A stretch of DNA of 43,793 nucleotides from Kiritimatiellia bacterium (lineage in GTDB: Bacteria > Verrucomicrobiota > Kiritimatiellia > RFP12 > UBA1067), in contig JAQIBS010000052.1 of NCBI GenBank assembly GCA_027858965.1, positions 1 through 43,793 on the forward strand, written 5' to 3'. Under the pieces are notes generated by a model. The model was not told the origin of the DNA and searched no databases. It was given only the letters and a program-made list of their open reading frames with translations. Positions 8,504 through 17,294 of this stretch are shown one piece after another. Every line of letters begins with the position of its first letter. Position 1 is the first letter of the stretch. The position numbers and the translations under genes were made by a program.

Positions 8504-9102
8504 AAATCATTCTCATTTTTTTAAAAACATATGGCTAATCGTCAAAACTCAACTTATAAGATTACGCTAGCACCTGCTCACTCTTATTAATAGTGCATAA
8601 ATGATGCCATATTTTTTATAATGTAATTCTATTCATAAAACATACTTACGTAAAACTAATAACAAAGAAATCATGGTTAAAAAATGGTGACAGGGACCGG
8701 AATCGGACCAATTTCGCGCGGATTATAAATCCGCTTTAATATGCTAAATATAAGGCGCTTATTAAAATATGAGCACTTTATGGGTAATACTATTGCACCT
8801 TATCCCACTACTGTTCTAACTTATGCTCTTGTAAGAACTGTGCCTCCCCAAAATATCAGGACCAATGCTTTAAACAGAACCTAATTCTTAAAAATGATAA
8901 GAAAGTCGCATGACTATTAAACGCAAAAAAAGAATTAACTGAAAAAGGTTTCGTATATCACAAAAGCTCAGCACCTCATACGTCCCGCAAGCGGGACTAC
9001 GGAGGGACAAATTGGTTGCTCGCGTGTCAAACGCCAAAAACAGGGAGAAAGAGAGATATATTGATAAACCCCAGCAAGAACGATCGTTCAAGGGCAAAAA
9101 AA
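8504..9102. other. Gene-free interval upstream of the signalling operon
   Basis: About 600 bp, A+T-rich in the first half. It contains a partial tRNA copy (8685-8734), a palindrome GTCCCGC-AA-GCGGGAC (8982-8997) of the dispersed GGGAC family, and a perfect 12-bp palindrome GAACGATCGTTC (9078-9089). The open frame on the minus strand here (8888-9193) is the translation of the tRNA gene and its flank, not a protein gene. Confidence 0.6.
8685..8734 (-). pseudogene. Partial tRNA: copy of the 3' half of tRNA-Phe
   Basis: The 50-bp segment repeats the end of the tRNA at 9103-9178 from the encoded CCA through the T arm (CAGGGACCGGAATCGGACC is identical, 19 bp) to the anticodon stem (GCGGA/TCCGC). 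The anticodon loop differs, the variable-loop region has diverged, and the 5' half (acceptor strand and D arm) is absent; the next bases are A+T-rich and unrelated. The A-tract beside the CCA end is shared too. It could be an attachment-site scar or a decayed duplicate tRNA. Confidence 0.75.
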
Positions 9103-9178
9103 TGGTGGCAGGGACCGGAATCGGACCGGTGACACGCGGATTTTCAATCCGCTGCTCTACCAACTGAGCTACCCCGCC
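9103..9178 (-). tRNA. tRNA-Phe (GAA), CCA encoded
   Basis: A full cloverleaf reads on the minus strand: acceptor GGCGGGG pairing with CCCTGCC (one G-T wobble), TA at positions 8-9, D arm GCTC...GAGC, anticodon stem GCGGA/TCCGC with loop TTGAAAA (anticodon GAA), T arm with TTCGATT-like loop CCGATTCCGG, discriminator A and an encoded CCA. 76 nt. Seven T follow the CCA on the transcribed strand. Confidence 0.96.
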
Positions 9179-9222
9179 ACATAAAAAAGTCATAACCCCC
9201 TTATTGGGTTAAAACTTGCGCA

Positions 9223-9251
9223 ACTTTATCGAATTGCCCCTCTAATGTCAA
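9223..9251 (-). promoter_or_regulatory. Sigma-70-type promoter of tRNA-Phe
   Basis: On the minus strand, a consensus -35 TTGACA (9251-9246) lies 17 bp before a -10-like TAAAGT (9228-9223), about 45 bp upstream of the mature tRNA 5' end (9178). Confidence 0.7.
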
Positions 9252-9324
9252 TCCAGATTCGTTATTTTTTTAATTTATTCATAAAAAATATCCTTGCTTC
9301 GCAATTAAGTGCCCGCTAATTTAC

Positions 9325-9364
9325 AACGCGCAAAGCGCGTTTTCCTGAAAAAGCGTAGCTTTTT
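9325..9364. repeat. Two adjacent triloop hairpins
   Basis: AACGCGC-AAA-GCGCGTT (9325-9341) and AAAAAGC-GTA-GCTTTTT (9348-9364): two perfect 7-bp stems with 3-nt loops separated by six bases, just before the ThyX-like gene. The second reads as a terminator-like element but is not preceded by a gene on the plus strand. Confidence 0.75.
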
Positions 9365-9405
9365 TAGTTTGAGATTGAAATTTCAGGTCAGAAAGTGGAA
9401 ACTAT

Positions 9406-9984
9406 GTGGATATGCAAGAATTAGAAGATACCCCAGTAAAGATCAGTTTTTTTAAGTCTGATTTCTCATGGCGTGAGATCGCGGATGCCGCCCGCACCAC
9501 CATTCGCATGCAGGAAGGAAAGAAAGAACCCTCCAGTTCATGGAAACGCAAAATACTGCTTTCAGAACACTCCCCCATCCGGCTGATGCTCTTTAAATGG
9601 AAGTGGGTTAATCTGAGATATTGGGTCAGCGTTCACTTTGTACGCCATAAGATCGGAATTGAACATTTTGTAAGCACACAACGAACCGATCGCACCGGCC
9701 TTGACCGCGAAGAGGCATACCAGGGAGCCCCTGTGCACCACCAGTGCTCCGCTAATGCACAGTCAATTATCTTTATATCCCGCAAACGACTCTGCACTCA
9801 GGCCTCACCTGAGACCCGGGCCGCCTGGCAAATGGTATTGAATGAGATTAAGAACTGCGAGCCAGAGCTGTATGACCTTTGTGTGCCAGAATGCATCTAT
9901 CGTGGATTCTGCCCGGAATTTAAACCCTGTGGCTACAGCGATACGGAGAAATTTAAAGTCGCTCTGAAAAAATACAGGGGGTAA
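9406..9984 (+). CDS. ThyX-like protein (flavin-dependent thymidylate synthase superfamily)
   Basis: 192 aa, shorter than classical ThyX (about 220-250). It carries ThyX-like elements in order: AARTTIRM (28-35), KILLSEHSPIR (49-59), a beta strand VSVHFVRHKIGIEH with Arg80-His81, and STQRTDR (90-96), matching the RHR-x7-S-x-R signature with Lys in place of the second Arg. A Cys-rich C terminus (CEPELYDLCVPECIYRGFC) resembles the variant common in phages and anaerobes. The proposed role is FAD- and folate-dependent methylation of dUMP; loss of catalysis is possible because of the altered motif. The start is GTG at 9406 or ATG at 9412. It stands alone between repeat blocks. Confidence 0.7.
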   Translation: MDMQELEDTPVKISFFKSDFSWREIADAARTTIRMQEGKKEPSSSWKRKILLSEHSPIRLMLFKWKWVNLRYWVSVHFVRHKIGIEHFVSTQRTDRTGLDREEAYQGAPVHHQCSANAQSIIFISRKRLCTQASPETRAAWQMVLNEIKNCEPELYDLCVPECIYRGFCPEFKPCGYSDTEKFKVALKKYRG

Positions 9985-9998
9985 GGTCGCTTCGCTCC

Positions 9999-10019
9999 GT
10001 GAGTTGTGAGTTGTGAGTT
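9999..10019. repeat. Heptamer tandem repeat (GTGAGTT)3
   Basis: Three exact GTGAGTT units directly after the ThyX-like stop codon, followed by a degenerate GTAGAAT. Period 7, like the arrays at 1514, 6270 and 23109. Confidence 0.9.
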
Positions 10020-10067
10020 GTAGAATGTTAACCACGAAAAACTTAGCGAGGTAGAGCGGCAACCCAA

Positions 10068-10110
10068 ATACGAACGTCCAACATCGAACTAGAGGTAGCG
10101 CTTCACGCAG
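10068..10110 (-). repeat. Second copy of the dispersed ACGTTGGATGTTG-type repeat
   Basis: Its reverse complement reads AAGCGCTACCTCTAG, then TTCGATGTTGGACGTTCG, matching 1337-1396 element by element but with one core unit instead of about three. Confidence 0.65.
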
Positions 10111-10251
10111 GTTGAACAATAGTGAATAATAACACTAACAGCGGTGAAAGATCCGCCATAAGAAAAACTTTACACGTGCCCACCAACCGGCCCGCTTACG
10201 AACGGGTTTAAAATCACGATTCATATAATCTCTATCTGAAAGTCCCATAAC

Positions 10252-11040
10252 ATGAGTAATGATACCATACAGACCGACAATGATTCATCCCATAATTCAG
10301 GCGAAAGACTGCAAAATGTTCTCGCCAAGCGCGGCATTGCCTCCCGCAGAGGAGCAGCTGACATTATCAAAGCAGGTGAGGTCTCGGTTAACGGTGAAAC
10401 CATTAGAGAACCTGGAATAAGAGTAAATCCTAGAAAAGACAATATATCGGTTCAAGGCAAAAAAATCGCGAAGACAACTGAGAAAAAGAAAACTGTTCTT
10501 CTCTACAAACCACGCGGTTTAATCTGTTCCGCCGATAACTCTCAGGGCGACACCGTATGTGATCTGCTTAGCCAGCAGATCCCGGAGCGTCTGGTTCCAG
10601 TAGGTAGGCTCGACAAGGATAGTGAAGGGCTCTTAATCATGTCTAACGATGGAGACCTGACAAACATCCTCACTCACCCGCGTTACGGTCATAAGAAGAG
10701 CTACAATGTACGTGTCTCGGGTGAGATGGATGAAAGTAAACTGATCATACTACGCTCACGAATGGATATAGACGGATACTTCATTAAACCGGTAGAAGTC
10801 AATCTGCTCAAAAGCAACCGCAATAACATTCATAAACTCACATTCACTCTCAGTGAAGGCCGCAATCGCCAGATACGTAAAATGTGCGAGCAAGTGGGAC
10901 TAAGAATTGTGGCACTGCAGCGCACGCGTATCGGTCCACTACGCGTAGGCAACATGGAACCCGGCGACTGGCGAGAACTGCATCAGAACGATATTGATGC
11001 GCTTATCCGCAAAGGCAGAGAGGCTGAAGGTGATAAATAG
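10252..11040 (+). CDS. RsuA/RluB-family rRNA pseudouridine synthase
   Basis: 262 aa. An N-terminal S4 domain (about 18-65: ERLQNVLAKRGIASRRGAAD, VSVNG) precedes the catalytic domain with LLYKPRGLICS, VGRLDKDSEGLLIMSNDG (catalytic Asp121), THPRYGHKKSYNVRV and EGRNRQIRKMCEQVGL. The order and the GRLDxDSEGLL signature place it in the RsuA/RluB/RluE/RluF family, with RluB (23S rRNA) the nearest by length; the target base is not certain. It follows an acidic 15-residue N-terminal tail. Only weak Shine-Dalgarno sequence precedes the ATG at 10252. Confidence 0.9.
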   Translation: MSNDTIQTDNDSSHNSGERLQNVLAKRGIASRRGAADIIKAGEVSVNGETIREPGIRVNPRKDNISVQGKKIAKTTEKKKTVLLYKPRGLICSADNSQGDTVCDLLSQQIPERLVPVGRLDKDSEGLLIMSNDGDLTNILTHPRYGHKKSYNVRVSGEMDESKLIILRSRMDIDGYFIKPVEVNLLKSNRNNIHKLTFTLSEGRNRQIRKMCEQVGLRIVALQRTRIGPLRVGNMEPGDWRELHQNDIDALIRKGREAEGDK

Positions 11041-11340
11041 CAGGGGCAAGTGAGATAAGAATAGAGAGATATGCGTTTTAAGATTAGGATCACGATTACG
11101 ATAATGATTAGGATTTATACAATCCTTGTCTCGGTTCTGCCATAGATCTGTGAAACAACGAGGACAGCAGATCCCGGCCCGGCCTCTGCTGAGCAGTGAT
11201 CGCTCTCAGAGCGGTATGTGCCGTGCCCGGACAGCGGGACCTCCGTCCCTACAGACAGTTGACTCCCCCTACCTCTTTAACCCCTTCAACCCTTCAACCA
11301 TTTCAACCTTTTCACCCTTTTCACCCTTTTCAACTGGCAT
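11041..11340. other. Convergent intergenic region with degenerate repeats
   Basis: 300 bp between two convergent genes. It holds an ATTAGGATCACGATTACG-like degenerate repeat (11081-11116), a GGGAC-CTCC-GTCCC palindrome (11236-11249) and a pyrimidine-rich series of TTCAACC/TTTTCACCC units of 8-9 bp (11277-11336). No gene is supported. Confidence 0.55.
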
Positions 11341-14300
11341 TTATTCCCTCACAGCCCGGATTCGGTAGAACCGGTGCGGTGCCGCGGCATCCACATCAAT
11401 CAATTCATTAAAAATATCGGTGGGAGGCAGATTGGTAAAGATCGTCTGCCAGCTACCAACTGTCAGATTGTCTCTCTGTTCCAAATATTGTGTTGAAGCA
11501 CGCCCTCCCTGCCAGGAGAGGCTGATACCGCCAGGCTCAAAAGCAATGTTTCTAATGGCCAGAACCGAGTTGGTATCGTCAGGAGATGTATCGGCAAGCC
11601 ACTCCGAAAGGTTGTCAAAACCATCGTTATCCCAGTCAGCTGTTGCATCGCCGGAAGTCTGATTTGTACCCCCGAAGTACTGATACTCCCAGAAATCCCA
11701 CATGCCATCATTATCCTCATCACCGGAAGAGCCCTGACCGGACCAGCTCTCGGCAACCAGAATGTCATCCAGCCCGAGTGTACCTTTAAACTCAAATCCA
11801 CTCAAGCGTGTGGCCGAAAGATCAGAGAAAGCAAACCAGGCCCCTCCCGAAGAACCGCTTCCATCATTAGATGTATATCCATCCGCATGTGTCAACCATG
11901 GTCCATTATCCATACAGATACGGAAATACCGACACCCCGGCCCAATGGTCTTGTAGTATTTCTCCAGTGTCACTGTATGCCAGAGATCAGCATCGTAAAG
12001 TGTATCCGTAAAAGTCGACCAGAGTTCAACACCTGTCACGGGGGTACCATGTAGAAGCATCAACTCTCCTGCCTCATTCAGGACAAATGCCAGATGATTG
12101 GTAATCTCCCCAGGTGGAGGAAGAAGAGAGAGAGGATACGGCGCCAGCTTAACAAGCATTTTGGTAATAACAGTTGAATTGGAGGAGCTGAACACACGCA
12201 GGGATGTATCATTTTCAATGTAACCAACCTTGTCATGTGTAGTATTGACAGGGTAAGGATTCGTTAATCCATAAGCTGTAACCCCGTCTATCAGCTCACT
12301 GCTGATTGAGACAGTCGCGACATCCGTTGCAATGGCATGCCAGCCATTGGTACCGCTCAGAGGCATACCTGCAGGGTAATCCTCAAAGGTCTCAGCAAAG
12401 ATCAGCGGCTTATCAGGATTAGGAAAAGGCGTAAAGTTTGCATACACCTCACCCGCTGATTCAACTGGCAGTTCAAGAGGATTGCTCTGCTCCATGCCGA
12501 TCGGCACACCTGCTCCACTCCAGTGGCTGAAAACATAACGGAAGGCTGAAGCTGAAGCTGTCAGCGAGAGAGTACTCCCGGAAGAGTACCACCCGCTTGT
12601 TGTATCAGTGACACCATTAGCATCCGAAGAGATCGTCAGCCAGAAATTAGTCTGCCACTGCCAGATGATCGAAGAGTTCTCGGTCAAAGTAATCAACGGA
12701 GTTTCAATACCCGTGCCGCTGGCTGGCACACTGCCAGTGCCTAGCCATCCCGTTGCGAGAAACTGCATATCACCAACTTCCACAACGCTGTTGGAAATAG
12801 TGCACATAATGGTGGCATCCGCCAAAGAGTAGGAGTTGTCTCCCACGGCGGGCTCAGGTGAGCCATGAAGGCTGCTAACCGCAATCGTAACCGGCTGATC
12901 AGGATATGTACCGAAAGCTGCCTGGCTGGGATTGTAATAGGTCCCACCGCCCGACTCCTGAAGTTTAACAGCACGCACCATATAGCTGTTGGTTCCGGCC
13001 AGCGGGGCATCATCAATGAAAACCGTTGATGTTTCCAGAGTTGTGCTTAAACGTGCATACGAACCGGTGACAGTGGCAGCCCGGTAAATATGATATCCCT
13101 CGATTATTTCAGAAGAGGCTGTCCAGTTAAGCACCACATCTCCGGATGCATTAGTGTAGCTCGAAACCTGAGAGGGAGGTGCCACCGTATGAAGCCGCAG
13201 TGTAGGATCGCCCATCAGGCCGATATGAACATATCCCCCATAGGAAGAGCGCTGATAGAGAGCGTTATTATTGTTCTGAGTGATACGGGCACTGTACCCT
13301 ACGGGAAGACCCAGGGCCATATGGTGCATGTGCCAGTGCGGCCGTCCGGACCATCCACAGGTCAAAGCTGTGGGAGAAGAGGCCAGCGATGCACGCATAA
13401 AGTTATTCTGGCTGTCCCAGTCGCCAAAATAGCTACCGAAGAGCAAGGTAAAGACGCTCTGCACCTGATTAGTGGCAAAGTCGGTGGTGTTACCGATACC
13501 GCCAGCCGAGGTGAAGCTGCCGCCGCCACAGCCATAACTCATGAGATAAGGATCCGTTTTAAGGGTCGAAATATAATCTTTTGCAAAAACCGAAGATGCG
13601 CCAAAGCAGGATGATCCCGCGCGCCAACCGCTGGCAGCAAAGGCCTCTCCATAAAAATATCCAAAATTATCATCTATCAGCATACGCGGCTGAGTTGAGA
13701 AAAATTTACATCTGAACTTATGATCTTTATCGAGATACTGCCGTAGCAGCTCGGTTTCACTGAGCGCAAAGGCGGGCATATTGTAGAGGTCAACACGTCC
13801 AACCTGCAAGTCAACGGGTGAGGGAACAATGGTCTGATCAAATTTTCCATCGCCGGGTATGTTATGCTGCCGGCTCCAGCTGGAAGAAGTGTTGCTGACG
13901 GTGGTATCGGTCCATGTTCCATTTATCTCCCCATAATAGACATCAGCTGGCCAGGCACCTCGATGATTGGGATGTCCATCAGGATTAAGACTACCTGAGT
14001 AGGGTTGAGGGATATGGCCAAAAAGAAAAACGGCCTTGACCTCCGAAGGGGCGGCATTGTAATCCGTTTGAATCAGAGCCTTGATATTTGCAACACTATC
14101 CGCGGAAGAGACATCATGACGAATAATGCTCCACCCATCACCGATCAGATCACGTTCAAGACGCGCAAGTTCAACAAAGAGCGAGCTGCTGAACCGATCA
14201 TCAACCACCAAAATTAAAGCTCCTCTTTCCTCGGTAAGTTCCGCCTGAATACCGGCATAAACATAACCATAAGCCGCAGGAGAGCCACTTTTATAAACAC

Positions 14301-14595
14301 GGTACTCATAAGTGGCAGCAACAACCACATTTGTATCAACAAAAGAGGTCGTGGCACCGGGCAGAGAATTTGTTAGGACTGTCCATGAGGTGTCATTCAG
14401 GTTTTTGCGAGAGATCTGATAACTAGTAGCAGTAGCAGCCGGCCAGGCTAGCATAATGGCAGGAGGAGCATCTGACACAGACGCACTGACCAGGACCGCA
14501 GTGTCTTTAGCGGATTGAGCGCAGAGTGTCAGTGACTCAAATATACCTGAAGCAATAAGAGCAGTGATAATAAAAAAACGTGATAAAATTTTCAT
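11341..14595 (-). CDS. Large secreted multidomain protein (FnIII, InlB-like repeat, LamG-like, calcium-binding type-3 repeats)
   Basis: 1084 aa with a Sec signal peptide (1-26). Visible modules are an FnIII-like domain (about 40-105) and an alpha/beta region (about 125-470) with FLFGHIPQ (His194) and MSYGCGGGS (Cys356), a His/Cys arrangement that could suit a C25/caspase-like peptidase. A second FnIII follows (about 475-565), then an InlB-B-like repeat (about 650-722; FSHWSG, VYANFTP), a LamG-like domain (about 735-950), Asp-rich thrombospondin-type-3-like repeats (DEDNDGMWD, DWDNDGFDN) and a C-terminal FnIII-like domain ending in FYRIRAVRE. It is exported and probably surface-associated or extracellular. 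The peptidase role is speculative. Start ATG at 14595; no operon partners. Confidence 0.8.
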   Translation of the reverse strand: MKILSRFFIITALIASGIFESLTLCAQSAKDTAVLVSASVSDAPPAIMLAWPAATATSYQISRKNLNDTSWTVLTNSLPGATTSFVDTNVVVAATYEYRVYKSGSPAAYGYVYAGIQAELTEERGALILVVDDRFSSSLFVELARLERDLIGDGWSIIRHDVSSADSVANIKALIQTDYNAAPSEVKAVFLFGHIPQPYSGSLNPDGHPNHRGAWPADVYYGEINGTWTDTTVSNTSSSWSRQHNIPGDGKFDQTIVPSPVDLQVGRVDLYNMPAFALSETELLRQYLDKDHKFRCKFFSTQPRMLIDDNFGYFYGEAFAASGWRAGSSCFGASSVFAKDYISTLKTDPYLMSYGCGGGSFTSAGGIGNTTDFATNQVQSVFTLLFGSYFGDWDSQNNFMRASLASSPTALTCGWSGRPHWHMHHMALGLPVGYSARITQNNNNALYQRSSYGGYVHIGLMGDPTLRLHTVAPPSQVSSYTNASGDVVLNWTASSEIIEGYHIYRAATVTGSYARLSTTLETSTVFIDDAPLAGTNSYMVRAVKLQESGGGTYYNPSQAAFGTYPDQPVTIAVSSLHGSPEPAVGDNSYSLADATIMCTISNSVVEVGDMQFLATGWLGTGSVPASGTGIETPLITLTENSSIIWQWQTNFWLTISSDANGVTDTTSGWYSSGSTLSLTASASAFRYVFSHWSGAGVPIGMEQSNPLELPVESAGEVYANFTPFPNPDKPLIFAETFEDYPAGMPLSGTNGWHAIATDVATVSISSELIDGVTAYGLTNPYPVNTTHDKVGYIENDTSLRVFSSSNSTVITKMLVKLAPYPLSLLPPPGEITNHLAFVLNEAGELMLLHGTPVTGVELWSTFTDTLYDADLWHTVTLEKYYKTIGPGCRYFRICMDNGPWLTHADGYTSNDGSGSSGGAWFAFSDLSATRLSGFEFKGTLGLDDILVAESWSGQGSSGDEDNDGMWDFWEYQYFGGTNQTSGDATADWDNDGFDNLSEWLADTSPDDTNSVLAIRNIAFEPGGISLSWQGGRASTQYLEQRDNLTVGSWQTIFTNLPPTDIFNELIDVDAAAPHRFYRIRAVRE

Positions 14596-14837
14596 TCCAG
14601 ATTCCTGTCTTATGATGTTATTGCAAAATACACATTCAATTTGAATCCTATTATAATAAATTTATAAAAAAAATGCCAGCTATTCAAATCAGGGGCAGGC
14701 AGAGTATTTCTTGCGGCGGAAACGCCCGTGGGTCCGGCAGTAGCGGACTTGCAATTCGTGGTAAAAAAACGTGTAAAAACAACAAGAAGTTGATGTTATA
14801 GCTACTAAACACCTACAAGACGCTGATATCGATGCTG

Positions 14838-15605
14838 TTACTTCTTTCCCAGTACTTTTAAAATCAGATCAGCCACATCATTACCCTGAGCTGTGCATCC
14901 ATCCTTGTTAAAATGAACATTGCCGGGTTTCGTCCACCACTTTTTATGATGGGGCTTTGTGAACCCGTACAGGTCATTCACAGCAATCTCCGGATAGTTC
15001 TCTAACAACGTCAAAGCCGCCGCATTATAACGCAGGGCGTCGCCCGCTTTTCTTCCACCTGATTTTTCAGGCACAGGTGTAGTTGTGACAAATATCAGCT
15101 TTGCCTTTGGGGCTGTTTTTTTTAAGAAAGCTATAATTGACTTAAGATTTTCTGTATATTGCTCTATGGATGCAATCTGCTGACCGTCTTTAATATCAAG
15201 TTTACCTTTATTCATGTATTTCAGGTCATGCAGTCCAACATTAAAGTGAATTACATTCCATTCAAAATTCCAGGCCCCATCCAATTTATTGTCACGCATA
15301 ACAGCATGCAGTTTATCGATTTTTGCAATAACAGAAGAGGAATCGCCCCCGTTACAATAGAGGCGGTATACGTTGGCCTTGTCGGCAAGGCTCTTTTGGA
15401 CTTGAGGGGTATACCCGATTGATATTGAATCACCGTAAATCAGTACGTTCGGCAGTGCCGGATTGTTTTCAACATAGGCAAATGCGGAACGTTTAATCAT
15501 CCTGGGGCCAACCAGCTTATTCCACGCTTTCTGTGCTGTTCCGGCATTAACAGAACTTCCAACAAGTAAAAAAGCGGTTGCTATCACCAAATATGCATTT
15601 TTCAT
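14838..15605 (-). CDS. Secreted SGNH/GDSL-family hydrolase
   Basis: 255 aa with a signal peptide (about 1-21, cleavage after VNA). SGNH blocks are visible: NVLIYGDSISIGY (nucleophile Ser60), YCNGGDSS (block II Gly), HFNVGLHDL (block III Asn122) and GNVHFNKDG (His231). The Asp expected three residues before His (DxxH) is Gly228, which may weaken the triad. Related proteins are carbohydrate or rhamnogalacturonan acetylesterases and polysaccharide-modifying enzymes; the substrate is unknown. It lies between the large secreted protein and the Tat oxidoreductase on the same strand, each separated by more than 200 bp. Confidence 0.8.
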   Translation of the reverse strand: MKNAYLVIATAFLLVGSSVNAGTAQKAWNKLVGPRMIKRSAFAYVENNPALPNVLIYGDSISIGYTPQVQKSLADKANVYRLYCNGGDSSSVIAKIDKLHAVMRDNKLDGAWNFEWNVIHFNVGLHDLKYMNKGKLDIKDGQQIASIEQYTENLKSIIAFLKKTAPKAKLIFVTTTPVPEKSGGRKAGDALRYNAAALTLLENYPEIAVNDLYGFTKPHHKKWWTKPGNVHFNKDGCTAQGNDVADLILKVLGKK

Positions 15606-15692
15606 ACTTTTTCCTATGCTCTCTTAATTATTTATTGAATGTTGGAAGTCGGACATACACATTCGGTTCAGCTGGAAAAGTCTCAATTTGCG

Positions 15693-15772
15693 GTCGGGAC
15701 GGAGCCCGACCCTCCAGAATATTCTAGTAACGCTTGTTTTCTGAGGCTGGAGGGACGACCTCCGTGTCGTCC
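15693..15772. repeat. Compound palindrome of the GGGAC/GTCCC family
   Basis: Three nested or adjacent inverted repeats: GTCGGG/CCCGAC (15693-15698, 15705-15710), CCCTCCAG facing CTGGAGGG, and GGACGAC/GTCGTCC (15753-15759, 15766-15772). They fill most of the gap between the SGNH hydrolase and the oxidoreductase stop codon. Simpler relatives lie at 8982, 11236, 24757 and 26900. Confidence 0.75.
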
Positions 15773-15842
15773 GCCCGACTTTTTCAGCAGAACCCACATT
15801 TCACATTCCACCTCTTACAACTTACGGAGCGCCAGCGACTCC

Positions 15843-17120
15843 CTACGCCTTACCCGGAACCGGCGCACACCCTTCTTTCGGCAGAGGAACATCTTTACCT
15901 GATTCAAAATCCTGTGCAGTAAAAGCGTTGTTCATATTATAGAAGACGGATTTTTCATTTGTCAGAAGATCAGACATTCTAACTGTCTGCCCGGTGTAAG
16001 CCGCCAGTACCCCCATCAGAGTAGTAGCCGTTGCCATGGCAACCTGCTCACCTTCCTGGACATAGTCGCCGCTAATCAGACCTGTCAGAAAATCCCAGTG
16101 TTCCATAATCAGGCCATTACCATCACGTCCCTTGATTCTCTCTTCATCATAGACAATCTCTTTTCCGTCAAAACGTTTGATCTTACCCAGGACATCAATC
16201 GTTCCGTACTCGCCCACCAGCGAGGTGCAGCAGCGGTCTGAGCACCCGTTGATTTGACGTGCAATGGAGTGAATATGAAGATCATCACCATAGTTATAGT
16301 CAATACTGAAACAATCATAGGTGTTGCCTGTCACGCGGCGGTGACGGGCCCCGATACCCATCGCGGTTTTGGGGTAGCGACCGATAAACCAGTTTGCCAA
16401 GTCCACCTCATGAATGGCCTGTTCCGTAAAGTGGTCGCCCGACATCTCGTGGAACATATACCAGTCATTCGCCAGATAGGCAGCGTTGGTATCGTCAGCC
16501 CGTCGTGGGCGGAGATAATTACTCGTGTTCATTCCACCATGGCAGCGATAAACAACCCCCCCGCGAATTTCACCGATAATTCCATCCTGTATCGGTTTAA
16601 TCTGGCGCAGAGCACGATTATTATGACGATGAACTGTACCAGCAAGTATAGATAACTTAGCAGCCTTGGCATCCTCGACAACCTTCAAAAAGGCACGCAA
16701 TCCGGCCGGATCAGTTGCAACCGGTTTTTCGGCAAATATATGCTTACCCGCTTTAACACAGGCCGCGGCATGCAAAGCCCGGAAAATCGGAGGGGTTGCC
16801 AGCAAAACTATCTCTGCATCGCTTTCCATGACCTTCTTATATCCAGAGGGACCACCAAAAGCAAACTTTTCATCGCAGCCATTTGATTTACAGACGTGTT
16901 TTGCTTTATCAACAAAGAAATCCGCAGCCCCGACTAACACAACTTGATGCCCCATCCGCTCAGCAGCCTTAGTGATATCGCGTATAGCCCCGCTACCGCG
17001 TCCACCGCAGCCGACCAATGCAACTTTAAATATTCTTTTTGACTGACCCAGCGAAATTGAAGGTGCCGCCGCGGCAAACATTCCGGCCCCGGCAACAAAC
17101 GAACGTCTTGAAAATTTCAT
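15843..17120 (-). CDS. Tat-exported Gfo/Idh/MocA-family oxidoreductase
   Basis: 425 aa. A twin-arginine signal (SRRSFVAGAGMFAAAAPS, residues 4-21) precedes a Rossmann domain with VALVGCGGRGSG (33-44) and the family motif AEKPVA (Glu131-Lys132-Pro133). The C-terminal substrate domain holds HEMSGDHFTEQAIHEVDLANW with the conserved His cluster. NAD(P)-dependent oxidation of sugars or inositols, folded with cofactor in the cytosol and exported to the periplasm. Such Tat-exported members are abundant in PVC bacteria that degrade polysaccharides; the substrate is not inferable. The TAA/TAG side abuts the compound palindrome. Start ATG at 17120 with GGGAGAAAGT a few bases upstream. Confidence 0.9.
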   Translation of the reverse strand: MKFSRRSFVAGAGMFAAAAPSISLGQSKRIFKVALVGCGGRGSGAIRDITKAAERMGHQVVLVGAADFFVDKAKHVCKSNGCDEKFAFGGPSGYKKVMESDAEIVLLATPPIFRALHAAACVKAGKHIFAEKPVATDPAGLRAFLKVVEDAKAAKLSILAGTVHRHNNRALRQIKPIQDGIIGEIRGGVVYRCHGGMNTSNYLRPRRADDTNAAYLANDWYMFHEMSGDHFTEQAIHEVDLANWFIGRYPKTAMGIGARHRRVTGNTYDCFSIDYNYGDDLHIHSIARQINGCSDRCCTSLVGEYGTIDVLGKIKRFDGKEIVYDEERIKGRDGNGLIMEHWDFLTGLISGDYVQEGEQVAMATATTLMGVLAAYTGQTVRMSDLLTNEKSVFYNMNNAFTAQDFESGKDVPLPKEGCAPVPGKA

Positions 17121-17294
17121 ATTACTTTCTCCCGTAGAATTGAATCCAAATCAACTTTATAACCTAGCACATACAATATTACGCCATGCCTTTAATGTCA
17201 AGCTACTGGTTCAAATTATAACGAACTATTGCAGGGGTTTGCCGCAATCCAAAATCCTAACCACGAAAAGTAATTGCTATGTTAATAGTTTTTT

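Noticed and set aside
8888..9193. Open frame of 101 codons on the minus strand (GGVAQLVEQRIENPRVTGPIP)
   Set aside because: It is the translation of the tRNA-Phe gene and its flank, a common artefact.
13090..13614. 174-codon plus-strand frame inside the large secreted protein gene
   Set aside because: Antisense shadow; the minus-strand frame has a signal peptide and coherent domains.
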